A DNA stretch of 38,004 bases from an uncultured Lachnospiraceae bacterium (GTDB lineage Bacteria > Bacillota > Clostridia > Lachnospirales > Lachnospiraceae). Position numbers and translations under genes: made by a program. The notes under the pieces are model-generated. The model did no database searches. It had not been told where the DNA came from and saw nothing but the letters and a program-made list of their open reading frames with translations. Shown piece after piece: positions 1-8,476 of the stretch. Each line of letters starts with the position of its first letter. The stretch's first letter is position 1. The stretch is from contig CAMWQW010000032.1 in the NCBI GenBank assembly GCA_947176505.1, positions 1 to 38,004 on the forward strand. The letters run 5' to 3'.

Positions 1-56
1 ATGGGTAATTCCTTACTGGCTGTAAGGGATATTAACCATAAATTTATTGTAGTAGT

Positions 57-63
57 AAGGAGG
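57..63 (+). promoter_or_regulatory. Ribosome-binding site of the first gene; window left edge
   Basis: AAGGAGG lies 7 nt before the ATG at 71 and fixes that start. Bases 1-56 hold no recognisable complete gene. One reading frame starting at base 2 stops at 25 and another starting at base 1 stops at 87, so either could be the tail of an upstream gene, but neither is recognisable. Confidence 0.7.
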
Positions 64-70
64 AAATCAC

Positions 71-841
71 ATGCACTCTAATCAATGGAACGATTTATTT
101 ACAATCGAAAAAAGCACTGACTACGAAACGCATCTCCATGACACAATTATGCTCGTCCGCAAAGAAGCCGACCGACTGAATATCGCCGAAAAATCTACAC
201 TGTCTTTCGCCGGACTGGTCATGAAGCAGCTCAGATTCTTCGCATGGAAAATATGGCTTTTTCAGGGTATGGTACTCGCCCTGCTCTGCTCACTCTTTTT
301 CTCGGTCTACACATTTGATTTGAGACGGTGGCACTCCGGCACTCTGCCTAAATTCTTATGCCTATGCAGTGCAGCCATCGTGATAAGCTCCATTCCAATT
401 TTAAAAAGGACATCTCGCTATCAAATGTTCGAGCTAGAGCAGTCCACTCACTTTGCCATAGGCGGCAGTCTTTTATCCCAATTACTGTTTATCGGCATAG
501 GAGATTTGTTTATGCTGGCAGTGCTGATACTAATTGTTGCAAATTACGGATTAACCATATCAGTCACAGCGATTTCTCTTATGATTCCCTTTATGACTGC
601 AGCGACAGCCTGCCTCATGCTATGGTCGCGCGTGACGCCTGCCTGTTTTCAGACCATCGGCGTAGTTTGCTGTATTTTAGGTTCTGGGCTTGGCTATATA
701 ATCGTTGACGGCATCAGCGTCTTACAGCCGCCGGCTCAATTCTGTCTCTGGACAGCATATTTGCTTGTCTGTACTGGCATTTTATATCGTGAATACCGCA
801 GGTTAAGCTTATTTGGACCTGCTGAAAAAATGCTGTCATAA
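71..841 (+). CDS. Multi-pass membrane protein of an ABC transporter operon, family not recognised
   Basis: A 256-residue protein. About the first 55 residues are soluble and charged, with a likely cytoplasmic helix. Roughly six hydrophobic segments follow (about residues 56-78, 93-110, 128-155, 160-182, 190-213 and 222-240), and the tail is short and basic. No catalytic motif is visible. It sits 35 bases before an ABC ATPase gene, and each has its own strong GGAGG site, so an operon is likely. In Clostridia, such small membrane proteins often lie in operons with an ECF sigma factor and an ABC-2 exporter, but the sigma factor is not visible here. It may be an accessory or second membrane subunit of the transporter. 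The reading frame is sure; the role is a guess from context. Confidence 0.75.
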   Translation: MHSNQWNDLFTIEKSTDYETHLHDTIMLVRKEADRLNIAEKSTLSFAGLVMKQLRFFAWKIWLFQGMVLALLCSLFFSVYTFDLRRWHSGTLPKFLCLCSAAIVISSIPILKRTSRYQMFELEQSTHFAIGGSLLSQLLFIGIGDLFMLAVLILIVANYGLTISVTAISLMIPFMTAATACLMLWSRVTPACFQTIGVVCCILGSGLGYIIVDGISVLQPPAQFCLWTAYLLVCTGILYREYRRLSLFGPAEKMLS

Positions 842-876
842 AACATATTGACTGTTTAAAGAAAAAGGAGGAACTC

Positions 877-1764
877 ATGGAAATCATATTGGAACATGTG
901 ACAAAACATTTTAAAGACAAAAGCAATAAGAGCAATCCCGTCAAAAAAGCAGTAGAAGATGTAAATCTTCATCTTACTCCCGGCGTATGGGGACTGCTCG
1001 GTGCAAACGGCTCCGGCAAAACCACCCTGATGCGTATGGTCTGCGGCATCATGAAACCCACCTCCGGACGTATTTGCTACGACGGCATAAACATTGAGCA
1101 TCTCGATGATGCCTACCGGGATATCATCGGATATCTGCCGCAGGAATTCGGCTTTTATCCGGAATTTACCGTACAACAGTATCTGGAATACATTTCCGCC
1201 CTCAAGGGTATGCCGGACCGGGTGGCTAAAGAAAGAATCGACGAGCTGCTTGCCAAAGTATCTTTGGAGGAAGTTCGCAGAAAAAAAATCACTAAACTGT
1301 CCGGCGGCATGAAGCGTAGAGTCGGAATTGCACAGGCGCTTTTAAACAATCCGGAATTTCTGGTTCTTGACGAACCCACCAGCGGACTTGACCCTGCTGA
1401 GCGGGTGCGCTTCCGCAATCTGCTCTCGGAGTTTGCCAAGGACAGAATTGTACTGATTTCTACGCATATTGTCTCCGATGTGGAATACATCGCAACACAA
1501 AATGCCATCATGAAAAGCGGTGAAATCCTGCATACCGGCACCACACAGGAACTGGTCTCCCAAATACACGGCAAGGTATTTCAGACGATGATTCCCCAAC
1601 AGGAACTTGGCATGTGGGAATCTGATCCCAATATACAGATTGTCAATCTGCGCAACGAAGAAGACGGACGTCTCTGCCTCAGATATCTTGGCAGGCAGAC
1701 TGATATCCCAAATGCTGTACCGCAGAATCCGACTCTTGAAGATTTATACTTATACTTGAAATAA
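877..1764 (+). CDS. ABC transporter ATP-binding protein
   Basis: A 295-residue single-domain ABC ATPase that should power the permease encoded next. The Walker A motif GANGSGKTT is near residues 43-51, the Q-loop is in LPQEFGF, the signature is LSGGMKRR, and Walker B with catalytic Glu is in LVLDEPTSGLDP. The switch His is in LISTHIVSDVEYIA. The order and the 'SGGMKRRVGIAQALL' style are typical of the CcmA/NatA-type ATPases that pair with ABC-2 permeases. A C-terminal extension of about 80 residues follows the nucleotide-binding domain. The start has AAGGAGG 6 nt upstream. The substrate cannot be read from the sequence; antibiotic, peptide or lipid export are all possible. Confidence 0.93.
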   Translation: MEIILEHVTKHFKDKSNKSNPVKKAVEDVNLHLTPGVWGLLGANGSGKTTLMRMVCGIMKPTSGRICYDGINIEHLDDAYRDIIGYLPQEFGFYPEFTVQQYLEYISALKGMPDRVAKERIDELLAKVSLEEVRRKKITKLSGGMKRRVGIAQALLNNPEFLVLDEPTSGLDPAERVRFRNLLSEFAKDRIVLISTHIVSDVEYIATQNAIMKSGEILHTGTTQELVSQIHGKVFQTMIPQQELGMWESDPNIQIVNLRNEEDGRLCLRYLGRQTDIPNAVPQNPTLEDLYLYLK

Positions 1765-1785
1765 TGACAGAAAGGAAGCTTCACT

Positions 1786-3030
1786 ATGATAAGACTCTAT
1801 AAAGAAGAACTAAAACGTATTGTACGAACCAAAAGCACTCTGCTTTTTCTTGCCGCGTCAGTCGCAATGTCTGTCTTTATGGCATATATACCTGTTACTT
1901 ATGTACGCTTTACTTATGAGGAAAATGGTCAGGAAATGACAATCAAAGGCAGAGATGCGCTTGCGCTGCGCAAGGAACTTCAAAATCCCCATGCCGGAGA
2001 AGTAACACCAGAAAAAATGGCGGAAGGACTTAAGTCGTATCAGAAAAATCTGGAAATTTACGGAGATTTCTATGGCGATTTTCCCCGCGACGTGCATAAT
2101 GCGGAAATTTTTCCTTGGTCGCCGCTTGTGAGCAGACTCCATGAAGTCATGGCAGACTCCGAAACCGGACTTGCTCCTGATTACCCAGAAATTACTGAGA
2201 CGGATGCTCTGAATTTCTACGAGCGCTGCCGCACTCACCTGACCGATTTGATGAAACTGGAGCAAAAGAATAACCCGCAGGCACAGCAGATTGCCGCCAA
2301 CATGTATGATAAAGTATCGATGCCTTTTTATTATTATCCGGGCTATGACCGCAACATGTTTGAATATGAGGGACTCTGTCTGTTTCTGCTGATGCTTTTG
2401 TGCGTCATGATTACAGCCCCACTCTTTTGCTGTGAATATCAAACCGGGGCAGACGATATTCTCAGAAGCACCAAACTCGGCAGACGAAAACTTGCTTTTG
2501 TGAAAATATTGTCAGCCTTAACGCTGAGCATTCTGCTATTTGCCCTGTGCATGACGATTTTCATGGTCATCTCCAACGGCTTATTCGGTTGGGAGTGCCG
2601 TCAAACTTCCATGCAGATACTCTTCTCGGCATCTACGCTGCTTGGGTTAAATATCGGACAGTTGCAGAATCTTGTCATGGTGGCGGGCTTCATTGCACTT
2701 CTGTCCTGCGTCAGCTTCGTGCTGTTTATATCCTCCGCCTGCAAGAATACAACCATTGCCACCGGACTGACGATTGCTTTTAGCATCGCGCCCTCTGCCT
2801 TTTATATGATGGCTGGCGGCAATTTCGCTGCCTATCTCAGAGTGCTGCTGCCCTCCGGCGCTCTGGGTGGAAGCAACTCATTCTCCTACGCTTTGACATA
2901 CTATTTTGAATTCCTGAGAGTCGGACCTTTTACCGTGTGGACTCCATGGCTCCTCATGATTGTCCCTGCACTCGAGATACCGCTTTTCCTGTGGTTGACC
3001 GTGAGGTCGTATTGTCGGAGGAGTTTATAA
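1786..3030 (+). CDS. ABC-2-like transporter permease with large extracytoplasmic domain
   Basis: A 414-residue membrane partner of the preceding ATPase, starting 21 bases after it. One membrane helix (about residues 15-37) is followed by a soluble stretch of roughly 160 residues, predicted to be outside the cell. About five further hydrophobic segments form the C-terminal half (about 198-215, 240-265, 290-316, 322-345 and 380-405). This layout is common in ABC-2 permeases of bacitracin/lantibiotic-type or uncharacterised exporters in Clostridia. The gene is the last of its operon; a perfect stem-loop starts 43 bases after the stop. The transporter class is likely, but the substrate is unknown. 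Confidence 0.85.
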   Translation: MIRLYKEELKRIVRTKSTLLFLAASVAMSVFMAYIPVTYVRFTYEENGQEMTIKGRDALALRKELQNPHAGEVTPEKMAEGLKSYQKNLEIYGDFYGDFPRDVHNAEIFPWSPLVSRLHEVMADSETGLAPDYPEITETDALNFYERCRTHLTDLMKLEQKNNPQAQQIAANMYDKVSMPFYYYPGYDRNMFEYEGLCLFLLMLLCVMITAPLFCCEYQTGADDILRSTKLGRRKLAFVKILSALTLSILLFALCMTIFMVISNGLFGWECRQTSMQILFSASTLLGLNIGQLQNLVMVAGFIALLSCVSFVLFISSACKNTTIATGLTIAFSIAPSAFYMMAGGNFAAYLRVLLPSGALGGSNSFSYALTYYFEFLRVGPFTVWTPWLLMIVPALEIPLFLWLTVRSYCRRSL

Positions 3031-3073
3031 ATATTTTGTATTAAGTTTACCTTGCAATGAAATAAGTAACCCC

Positions 3074-3110
3074 AAAAGCAGCCCTCCAACTATAGAGCCG
3101 GGCTGCTTTT
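3074..3110. terminator. Bidirectional intrinsic terminator between convergent operons
   Basis: AAAAGCAGCCC at 3074-3084 pairs perfectly with GGGCTGCTTTT at 3100-3110, with a 15-nt loop. The A and T ends let it work in both directions. It lies between the stop of the plus-strand permease (3030) and the stop of the minus-strand glycosyltransferase (3133). Confidence 0.85.
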
Positions 3111-3132
3111 GTATTGATCTAAATCCGCTTTT

Positions 3133-4530
3133 CTACTCCCTATAAATCCTGTAAATATCAAACTCGTTATGCTCTATTCCGAAATGTCCGATAACATCCA
3201 TCTGTAATCCGTTCGCTGCAAGAACCGCTTCATCCACTTCCGGCTGCCACTCTGTATGCAAAAACCACACATTTCCGAAATCTTTGGAGAAATCAAATCT
3301 TTCTACATATTCCAGCTGTTCCTTAGGAAAATAGCATTCATAGATAAATCCAAACGTCTCCCAGTTATAGACCACATAATCGTTCGGCTGCAAATTCTCC
3401 TCGAAAAAGGCTTCCGTCTGCGGCACGTAAGTGCTTCTGTACTCCTGCCTGAAACATTCCTTATACTGCACCGCCCCTACAAATAACAAAAACACCGTAA
3501 CAACTGCCAGAATCTGCTTTTTCGCGTTCCGTATGGAAAGCCCGAAGAAAAGCGCCAAGAATCCCAGCGCCGGGAACACATACTGGTCGCGGTAGATGGG
3601 CGTCTTCAACCACGACATCACCACCCCTAAGATAACCGTCAGCGTCGGAACCAACATACACGTAAGCGCGAATATTTCCGTCTCTTCCTTGTTTTTCGAT
3701 ATTTGGATTGTATTATATGTGCTCGCCCCTTTTAAGATAATGAGAAACACAAAAACCATACCCGGAACAAGCTCCAAATCAAACGTCCATGTAAAATACG
3801 ACCATATGACTTCCGCCGTAATCTCCGGTATCCAATAGCCCTGCTCCACGCTTGTCACCTGCTTGATGAAAAAGGGCATCCACGGCAGATACAGCACAAC
3901 CATTCCGACCACACATAAAACCCACTTTACCAGCCGTTCACGCCTCCAAATCACAATTGCCAGAAACAATAATCCGGCAATGACAATCACCGAGACAAAC
4001 GCAAAATAATGCGTATAGGCTGCCGCCGCGCCGCTCAATGCCAGAACCACAAACTCACTTGTCTTCCCGTTTTGAAATGCCAGATAAGCGTACACTCCGC
4101 ATACCGTCACACAAAATAATGCCAAAGAATACATTCTGACCTGCAGTGCAAATTCCATGGAACACGGAATACATGTAAGAAATAAGAGCGTCAGAAATGT
4201 TGCAATATCACCAAAATGCCTGCGGACAACCGTCGCCAAAAATATAAGTGTCGCCACCATAGGGATGACTGCCGCAATTTTCTGTATAATCAGCGCGTCA
4301 CCGAACACCATCGCAAAAATTTTGGCATACAGATAGTACAGCGGAGGATGTACGTCCGCCGCTGTGCCCATAATAATATCTTTGAAATTGCCTCGCAGTA
4401 ATTGCAAGGTAAACGCCTCATCCGTCCAAATATTATGATTGAATAAAAGCGATACATATAATCCTGTAAAAAAGACGACAATTCCCCAGATGCATATCGT
4501 CATATAATGTTCTTTCATCTTTGCAATCAA
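3133..4530 (-). CDS. GT39/PMT-like polytopic membrane glycosyltransferase (GT-C fold)
   Basis: A roughly 465-residue protein of the ArnT/PMT-like superfamily, expected to move a sugar from a polyprenyl-phosphate donor to an acceptor on the outer face of the membrane. After the first helix it has the hallmark acidic loop WTDEAFT. The conserved 'ADVHPPLYY' stretch and an 'LQVRMYSLALF' segment follow, with about ten membrane helices in all and a soluble C-terminal tail of about 100 residues. The start is taken as TTG at 4530. GGAGGGGG lies 6 nt upstream of it, while the in-frame ATG at 4569 has no such site and the ATG at 4518 is too far away. It follows the exporter gene pair on the same strand with a gap of about 50 bases, so it may share their transcript. 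Acceptor and sugar are unknown. Confidence 0.85.
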   Translation of the reverse strand: MIAKMKEHYMTICIWGIVVFFTGLYVSLLFNHNIWTDEAFTLQLLRGNFKDIIMGTAADVHPPLYYLYAKIFAMVFGDALIIQKIAAVIPMVATLIFLATVVRRHFGDIATFLTLLFLTCIPCSMEFALQVRMYSLALFCVTVCGVYAYLAFQNGKTSEFVVLALSGAAAAYTHYFAFVSVIVIAGLLFLAIVIWRRERLVKWVLCVVGMVVLYLPWMPFFIKQVTSVEQGYWIPEITAEVIWSYFTWTFDLELVPGMVFVFLIILKGASTYNTIQISKNKEETEIFALTCMLVPTLTVILGVVMSWLKTPIYRDQYVFPALGFLALFFGLSIRNAKKQILAVVTVFLLFVGAVQYKECFRQEYRSTYVPQTEAFFEENLQPNDYVVYNWETFGFIYECYFPKEQLEYVERFDFSKDFGNVWFLHTEWQPEVDEAVLAANGLQMDVIGHFGIEHNEFDIYRIYRE

Positions 4531-4581
4531 AGTTTTCCCCCTCCTCACATGTAAACATGTTTCTATCATGCAGCCGCAGTT

Positions 4582-6483
4582 TTATGTCGCGATCGCATTA
4601 CCCGTATAAAGCTGATAATATTTCCCTTTCTCCTCAATCAACTGGTCATGGGTTCCCCGCTCAATAATCCGTCCCTGCTCCAGTACCATAATGCAGTCAG
4701 AATTCTTGACAGTAGAAAGTCTGTGCGCAATCACAAAAGTCGTTCTGCCCTTCATCAGCTTATCCATACCGTCCTGTACAATACGCTCCGTACGGGTATC
4801 AATGGAACTCGTCGCCTCGTCCAGAATGAGTACCGGCGGATCTGCAATCGCCGCACGGGCAATAGCCAGAAGCTGCCTCTGTCCCTGACTTAAGTTTGCA
4901 CCGTCACCTGTCAGCACCGTATCATATCCCTCCGGAAGATGTCTGATAAATCCGTCTGCATTGGCAAGCTTTGCCGCTGCTATGACTTCCTCATCCGTGG
5001 CATCCAGTTTTCCATAACGAATGTTATCTATAACTGTTCCTGTAAAAAGATGTGTATCCTGCAATACGATACCCAGCGAACGCCTTAAGTCCGCCTTTTT
5101 AATCTTGTTGACATTAATACCGTCATAGCGAATCTTACCGTCCTGTATATCATAAAAGCGATTAATCAGATTCGTAATCGTCGTCTTACCCGCACCTGTA
5201 GAACCGACGAAGGCAATTTTCTGCCCCGGCTGTGCATAAAGTTTCACGTCATGCAGTACAATCTTATCATCATTGTAGCCGAAATCCACACCGTCAAACA
5301 CCACGTCACCTTTTAACTCCACATAGTCAACGGCATGATTTGCCTGATGTTCATGCCTCCACGCCCAGCGTCCTGTACGCTCCGCACTCTCCACCAGTCT
5401 TCCGCCTTCTTCCTTCACATTGACAAGTGTTACATATCCTTCATCCGTCTCCGGTACTTCGTCCATCATCTTAAAGATACGCTCTGCACCCGCCATTGCC
5501 ATAACAATGGAATTAAACTGTTGACTCACTTGGTTAATAGGTCCGTTAAAGCTCTTATTAAAAGTTAAGAAGCTTGCAAGTTCTCCTAACGTCAGCCCGG
5601 AAAAACCGGAGAGAGCCATAGCGCCGCCTACAATCGCACAGACGACATAGCTCACATTTCCAAGCTGCATATTGACCGGTCCCACGATGTTGACAAGATA
5701 ATTTGCTCTGTCCGCACTGTGATAGAGATTGTCATTGAGTTCCTTGAACTGCTCGACATTTTTCTCTTCGTGACAGAAAACTTTGACTACTTTCTGCCCT
5801 TCCATCATCTCTTCGATAAATCCGTTTACTTTACCCAAGTCTTTCTGCTGCTGTAAGAAATAGCGTCCGCTTAAGCTTGCCGTCTTCTTGGTAATCACCA
5901 GCATAACCGCTATCATAACAAGTGTTATTACAGTCAGAGGAACACTTAATATGATCATACTGATCAGTACACTGACAATCGTAATAGCACTGTTAAACAC
6001 CTGCGGCATACTCTGGCTGACCATCTGTCTTATCGTGTCCGTATCGTTCGTATAGACGGACATGATATCGCCATGGGCGTGCGTATCAAAGTATTTAATA
6101 GGAAGCGTCTCCATATGTGAAAACAAATCGTCTCGAAGATTTCTGAGAACCCCCTGTGTCACATTAATCATAATACGGTTGTACGCATATGCTGCCGCCA
6201 CGCCAATCGCATAGAAACCTGCAACCTTCAAAATCGCCATCGCAAGCGGATGAAAGTCCGGCACATCCACTGATAACATCGGCGTAATATAATCGTCAAT
6301 TAAACGCTGGATAAACATTGTTCCCTGCACATTGGCAAGCACGCTGACCAGAATCAGTATCGCAACAATAACTAAATGGGGCGCATAGCTCTTTGCTACA
6401 TACTTCATCAATCTCTTAAAAACCAACCCCGGATTTTCTATTTTCTTTCCTTTCGGCATTCTGCCATGCATCGGTCCCGGCAT
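4582..6483 (-). CDS. Heterodimeric ABC exporter half, catalytically canonical subunit (MdlB/LmrD-like)
   Basis: A 633-residue fused permease-ATPase. About six membrane helices fill residues 35-330. A hydrophilic insert (about 350-392) precedes the nucleotide-binding domain. Walker A GSTGAGKT is at 427-434, Q-loop VLQD near 473-476, Walker B LILDE at 552-556 with catalytic Glu556, and switch His587. The signature is LSQGQ (531-535), not LSGGQ. This is what heterodimeric exporters such as TM287/288, LmrCD or BmrCD show: this subunit keeps the working Walker motifs, and the partner supplies the good signature. The ATG start overlaps the stop of the upstream partner by one base (TAATG), so translation is coupled. 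The substrate may be drugs, lipids or peptides; it cannot be read here. Confidence 0.93.
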   Translation of the reverse strand: MPGPMHGRMPKGKKIENPGLVFKRLMKYVAKSYAPHLVIVAILILVSVLANVQGTMFIQRLIDDYITPMLSVDVPDFHPLAMAILKVAGFYAIGVAAAYAYNRIMINVTQGVLRNLRDDLFSHMETLPIKYFDTHAHGDIMSVYTNDTDTIRQMVSQSMPQVFNSAITIVSVLISMIILSVPLTVITLVMIAVMLVITKKTASLSGRYFLQQQKDLGKVNGFIEEMMEGQKVVKVFCHEEKNVEQFKELNDNLYHSADRANYLVNIVGPVNMQLGNVSYVVCAIVGGAMALSGFSGLTLGELASFLTFNKSFNGPINQVSQQFNSIVMAMAGAERIFKMMDEVPETDEGYVTLVNVKEEGGRLVESAERTGRWAWRHEHQANHAVDYVELKGDVVFDGVDFGYNDDKIVLHDVKLYAQPGQKIAFVGSTGAGKTTITNLINRFYDIQDGKIRYDGINVNKIKKADLRRSLGIVLQDTHLFTGTVIDNIRYGKLDATDEEVIAAAKLANADGFIRHLPEGYDTVLTGDGANLSQGQRQLLAIARAAIADPPVLILDEATSSIDTRTERIVQDGMDKLMKGRTTFVIAHRLSTVKNSDCIMVLEQGRIIERGTHDQLIEEKGKYYQLYTGNAIAT

Positions 6484-8234
6484 TATACCACCTCAACTTT
6501 CTCATCAAAGTCCCCGCCGCCGCTTGTCTGGGACTCATATACTTCACGATAGATTTCATTCGCCGCCATCAATTCTTCATGTGTTCCGTACCCATTAATT
6601 CTGCCTTCCTCCATCACAATGATGTGGTCGGCATGCTGAATACTGGATACACGCTGTGCAATAATCAATTTGGTCGTCTCTGGAATCTCCTGTGCAAACG
6701 CCTTCCGTATCCTAGCATCCGTAGCCGTATCCACGGCGCTGGTACTGTCGTCCAAAATAAGTACCTTCGGTTTCTTGAGAAGTGCCCTTGCGATACACAG
6801 ACGCTGCTTCTGTCCGCCGGACACATTGGTGCCTCCCTGCTCTATGTATGTGTTGTAACCTTCCGGCATCTTCTCGATAAATTCATCAGCACACGCAAGC
6901 CGGCATACCCTCATGCACTCTTCCTCTGTGGCGTTCTCATCACCCCATCGTAAGTTATCCAAAATAGTGCCTGAGAAAAGCACATTCTTCTGTAATACTA
7001 CTGACACTTGATTGCGCAGACTGTCCATATCATATTCCCGCACATCATGTCCGCCAACCATAACGGAACCCTTCGACACATCGTACAGACGGCTGATTAA
7101 ATTGACCAGACTCGTCTTGGAACTGCCGGTACCGCCTAAGATACCCACGGTTTCTCCTGCCTTAATCTTTAAGTTAATGTCGTGCAGTACAGTTTTACTT
7201 TCATCTTTATAATAAGAAAAATCTACATTTCGGAACTCAATATCACCGCTTGACACATCATAAATAGGATTGACTGGATTAGTCAAGTCACTCTTTTCAT
7301 TCAAAACTTCACTGATACGTCTCGCACTGGCAATACTCATACTCATCATAACGAAAATCATAGCGACCATCATCAGACTCATCAGAATATTCATGCAATA
7401 AGTCATCAGACTCATCAGTTCGCCGGTCGTCAGTGCGCTTTGCACAATCATCTTCGCGCCCATCCAACTGATTAGCAGAATACATGTATAAACGGTAAAC
7501 TGCATAACCGGCATATTTAAAACTACCATTTTCTCCGCCTTAGAGAAAATATCGTAAATAGCCTGACTGGCTTTTTTCAACTTAGATGTCTCGTAATCTT
7601 CCCTGACATATGCCTTAACCACACGGATTGCACTGACATTCTCCTGCACGGAAGCGTTCAGCTCATCGTATTTCGGAAAAGCCATCTGAAAGTATTTCAT
7701 CGCTCCTCTGATAATAAAGAAGAGTACTATCGCCAGCAGAACAAGCGCCACCATATACACCGTGGCAAGACGTGCATTAATAATAAATGCCATTGACATC
7801 GCGCAGATCATGCTGATCGGCGCCCGGAAGCAGATACGCAAAAGCATCTGGTACGCCTGCTGTACATTCGTCACATCTGTAGTCAGTCTCGTAACCAGTC
7901 CCGCCGTGCTGAATTTGTCCAGATTAGAAAAGGAGAAGGTCTGGATATTCTCAAACATTGCCTGCCGCAGATTACGTGCAAAACCGGTAGATGCCCTCGC
8001 CCCGAATTTACCTCCCATAACGCCGCAGAATAACCCGCCAAGCGCCGCCGCAATCATAAACCCTCCTACCATATAAATATGGCGCATATCTCCTGCCTCC
8101 ACGCCATCATCAATGATGGATGCCATCATAAGCGGAATCAGCGTCTCGAATATAACTTCTAAGACCATAAAAATCGGTGTCAAAACAGATTCTTTCTTAA
8201 ACTCTTTAATCTGTGCCGCTAGTGTTTTGATCAT
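6483..8234 (-). CDS. Heterodimeric ABC exporter half, degenerate-site subunit (MdlA/LmrC-like)
   Basis: A 583-residue fused permease-ATPase with about six membrane helices in residues 15-305. Walker A GGTGSSKT is at 367-374, Q-loop VLQK, and a canonical signature VSGGQ at 471-475. After Walker B the catalytic Glu is replaced by Asp (LILDD, Asp496), and the switch His is replaced by Gln (IIAQR, Gln527). These changes mark the degenerate ATP site of a heterodimer whose other half is the next gene. The ATG at 8234 has AAGGAG about 14 nt upstream, a long spacing. A closer ATG at 8244-8242 is in another frame and would give only a short peptide. The gene opens the minus-strand operon and is divergent from the BMP gene. 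Confidence 0.93.
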   Translation of the reverse strand: MIKTLAAQIKEFKKESVLTPIFMVLEVIFETLIPLMMASIIDDGVEAGDMRHIYMVGGFMIAAALGGLFCGVMGGKFGARASTGFARNLRQAMFENIQTFSFSNLDKFSTAGLVTRLTTDVTNVQQAYQMLLRICFRAPISMICAMSMAFIINARLATVYMVALVLLAIVLFFIIRGAMKYFQMAFPKYDELNASVQENVSAIRVVKAYVREDYETSKLKKASQAIYDIFSKAEKMVVLNMPVMQFTVYTCILLISWMGAKMIVQSALTTGELMSLMTYCMNILMSLMMVAMIFVMMSMSIASARRISEVLNEKSDLTNPVNPIYDVSSGDIEFRNVDFSYYKDESKTVLHDINLKIKAGETVGILGGTGSSKTSLVNLISRLYDVSKGSVMVGGHDVREYDMDSLRNQVSVVLQKNVLFSGTILDNLRWGDENATEEECMRVCRLACADEFIEKMPEGYNTYIEQGGTNVSGGQKQRLCIARALLKKPKVLILDDSTSAVDTATDARIRKAFAQEIPETTKLIIAQRVSSIQHADHIIVMEEGRINGYGTHEELMAANEIYREVYESQTSGGGDFDEKVEVV

Positions 8235-8284
8235 ATTGATTCATAATGCTCCTTTCCCTATATACTCAATTTACTCACCTATAT

Positions 8285-8313
8285 ATCATTATTCAAATAA
8301 ATTTTTATGTCAA
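8285..8313 (-). promoter_or_regulatory. Candidate sigma-A promoter of the ABC exporter operon
   Basis: On the minus strand, a perfect TTGACA (-35) at 8313-8308 is followed after 17 bases by AATGAT (-10, four of six consensus bases) at 8290-8285. It points to the exporter gene starting at 8234. The -10 is imperfect and no experiment supports it. Confidence 0.5.
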
Positions 8314-8329
8314 TAAAGAACTCAAAAAT

Positions 8330-8359
8330 TTCACAAGAGTTTTATATTTTTTCTATAAT
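8330..8359 (+). promoter_or_regulatory. Candidate sigma-A promoter of the BMP transporter gene
   Basis: TTCACA (-35, one mismatch) at 8330-8335 and a perfect TATAAT (-10) at 8354-8359 are separated by 18 bases. This promoter would give a 5' leader of about 110 nt before the ATG at 8477. It sits back-to-back with the exporter promoter in the 242-base divergent region. Confidence 0.6.
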
Positions 8360-8401
8360 ACTTTTATGAAAATTAGGAATTGCTTTTATACCGCGGCAAT
8401 G

Positions 8402-8449
8402 CTAATATATTAGAATATTACTGCATGTTTCTGGCAGACAGGGACATGC
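8402..8449 (+). promoter_or_regulatory. Palindrome and 11-bp leader hairpin upstream of the BMP gene
   Basis: In the leader, CTAATATATTAG (8402-8413) is a perfect 12-base palindrome. Just after it, 8423-8433 pairs with 8439-8449 in an 11-bp stem (two G-U pairs) around a 5-nt loop (8434-8438). No T-run follows, so it is not a simple terminator. It could be an operator plus an RNA stabiliser, or part of a switch. The sequence does not match the purine riboswitch core. Confidence 0.45.
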
Positions 8450-8476
8450 CTCATACACATTAGAGAGGAGAATTAT

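Noticed and set aside
1858..2442. Antisense open frame of 194 codons inside the first permease gene
   Set aside because: It lies fully opposite a supported gene and shows no start signal or family features.
3030..3133. A small gene in the gap between the convergent operons
   Set aside because: Only the terminator stem-loop is there; no frame with a ribosome-binding site was found.
8360..8476. Purine riboswitch in the BMP gene leader
   Set aside because: The region has hairpins but not the conserved core bases or the paired-loop arrangement of the purine aptamer.
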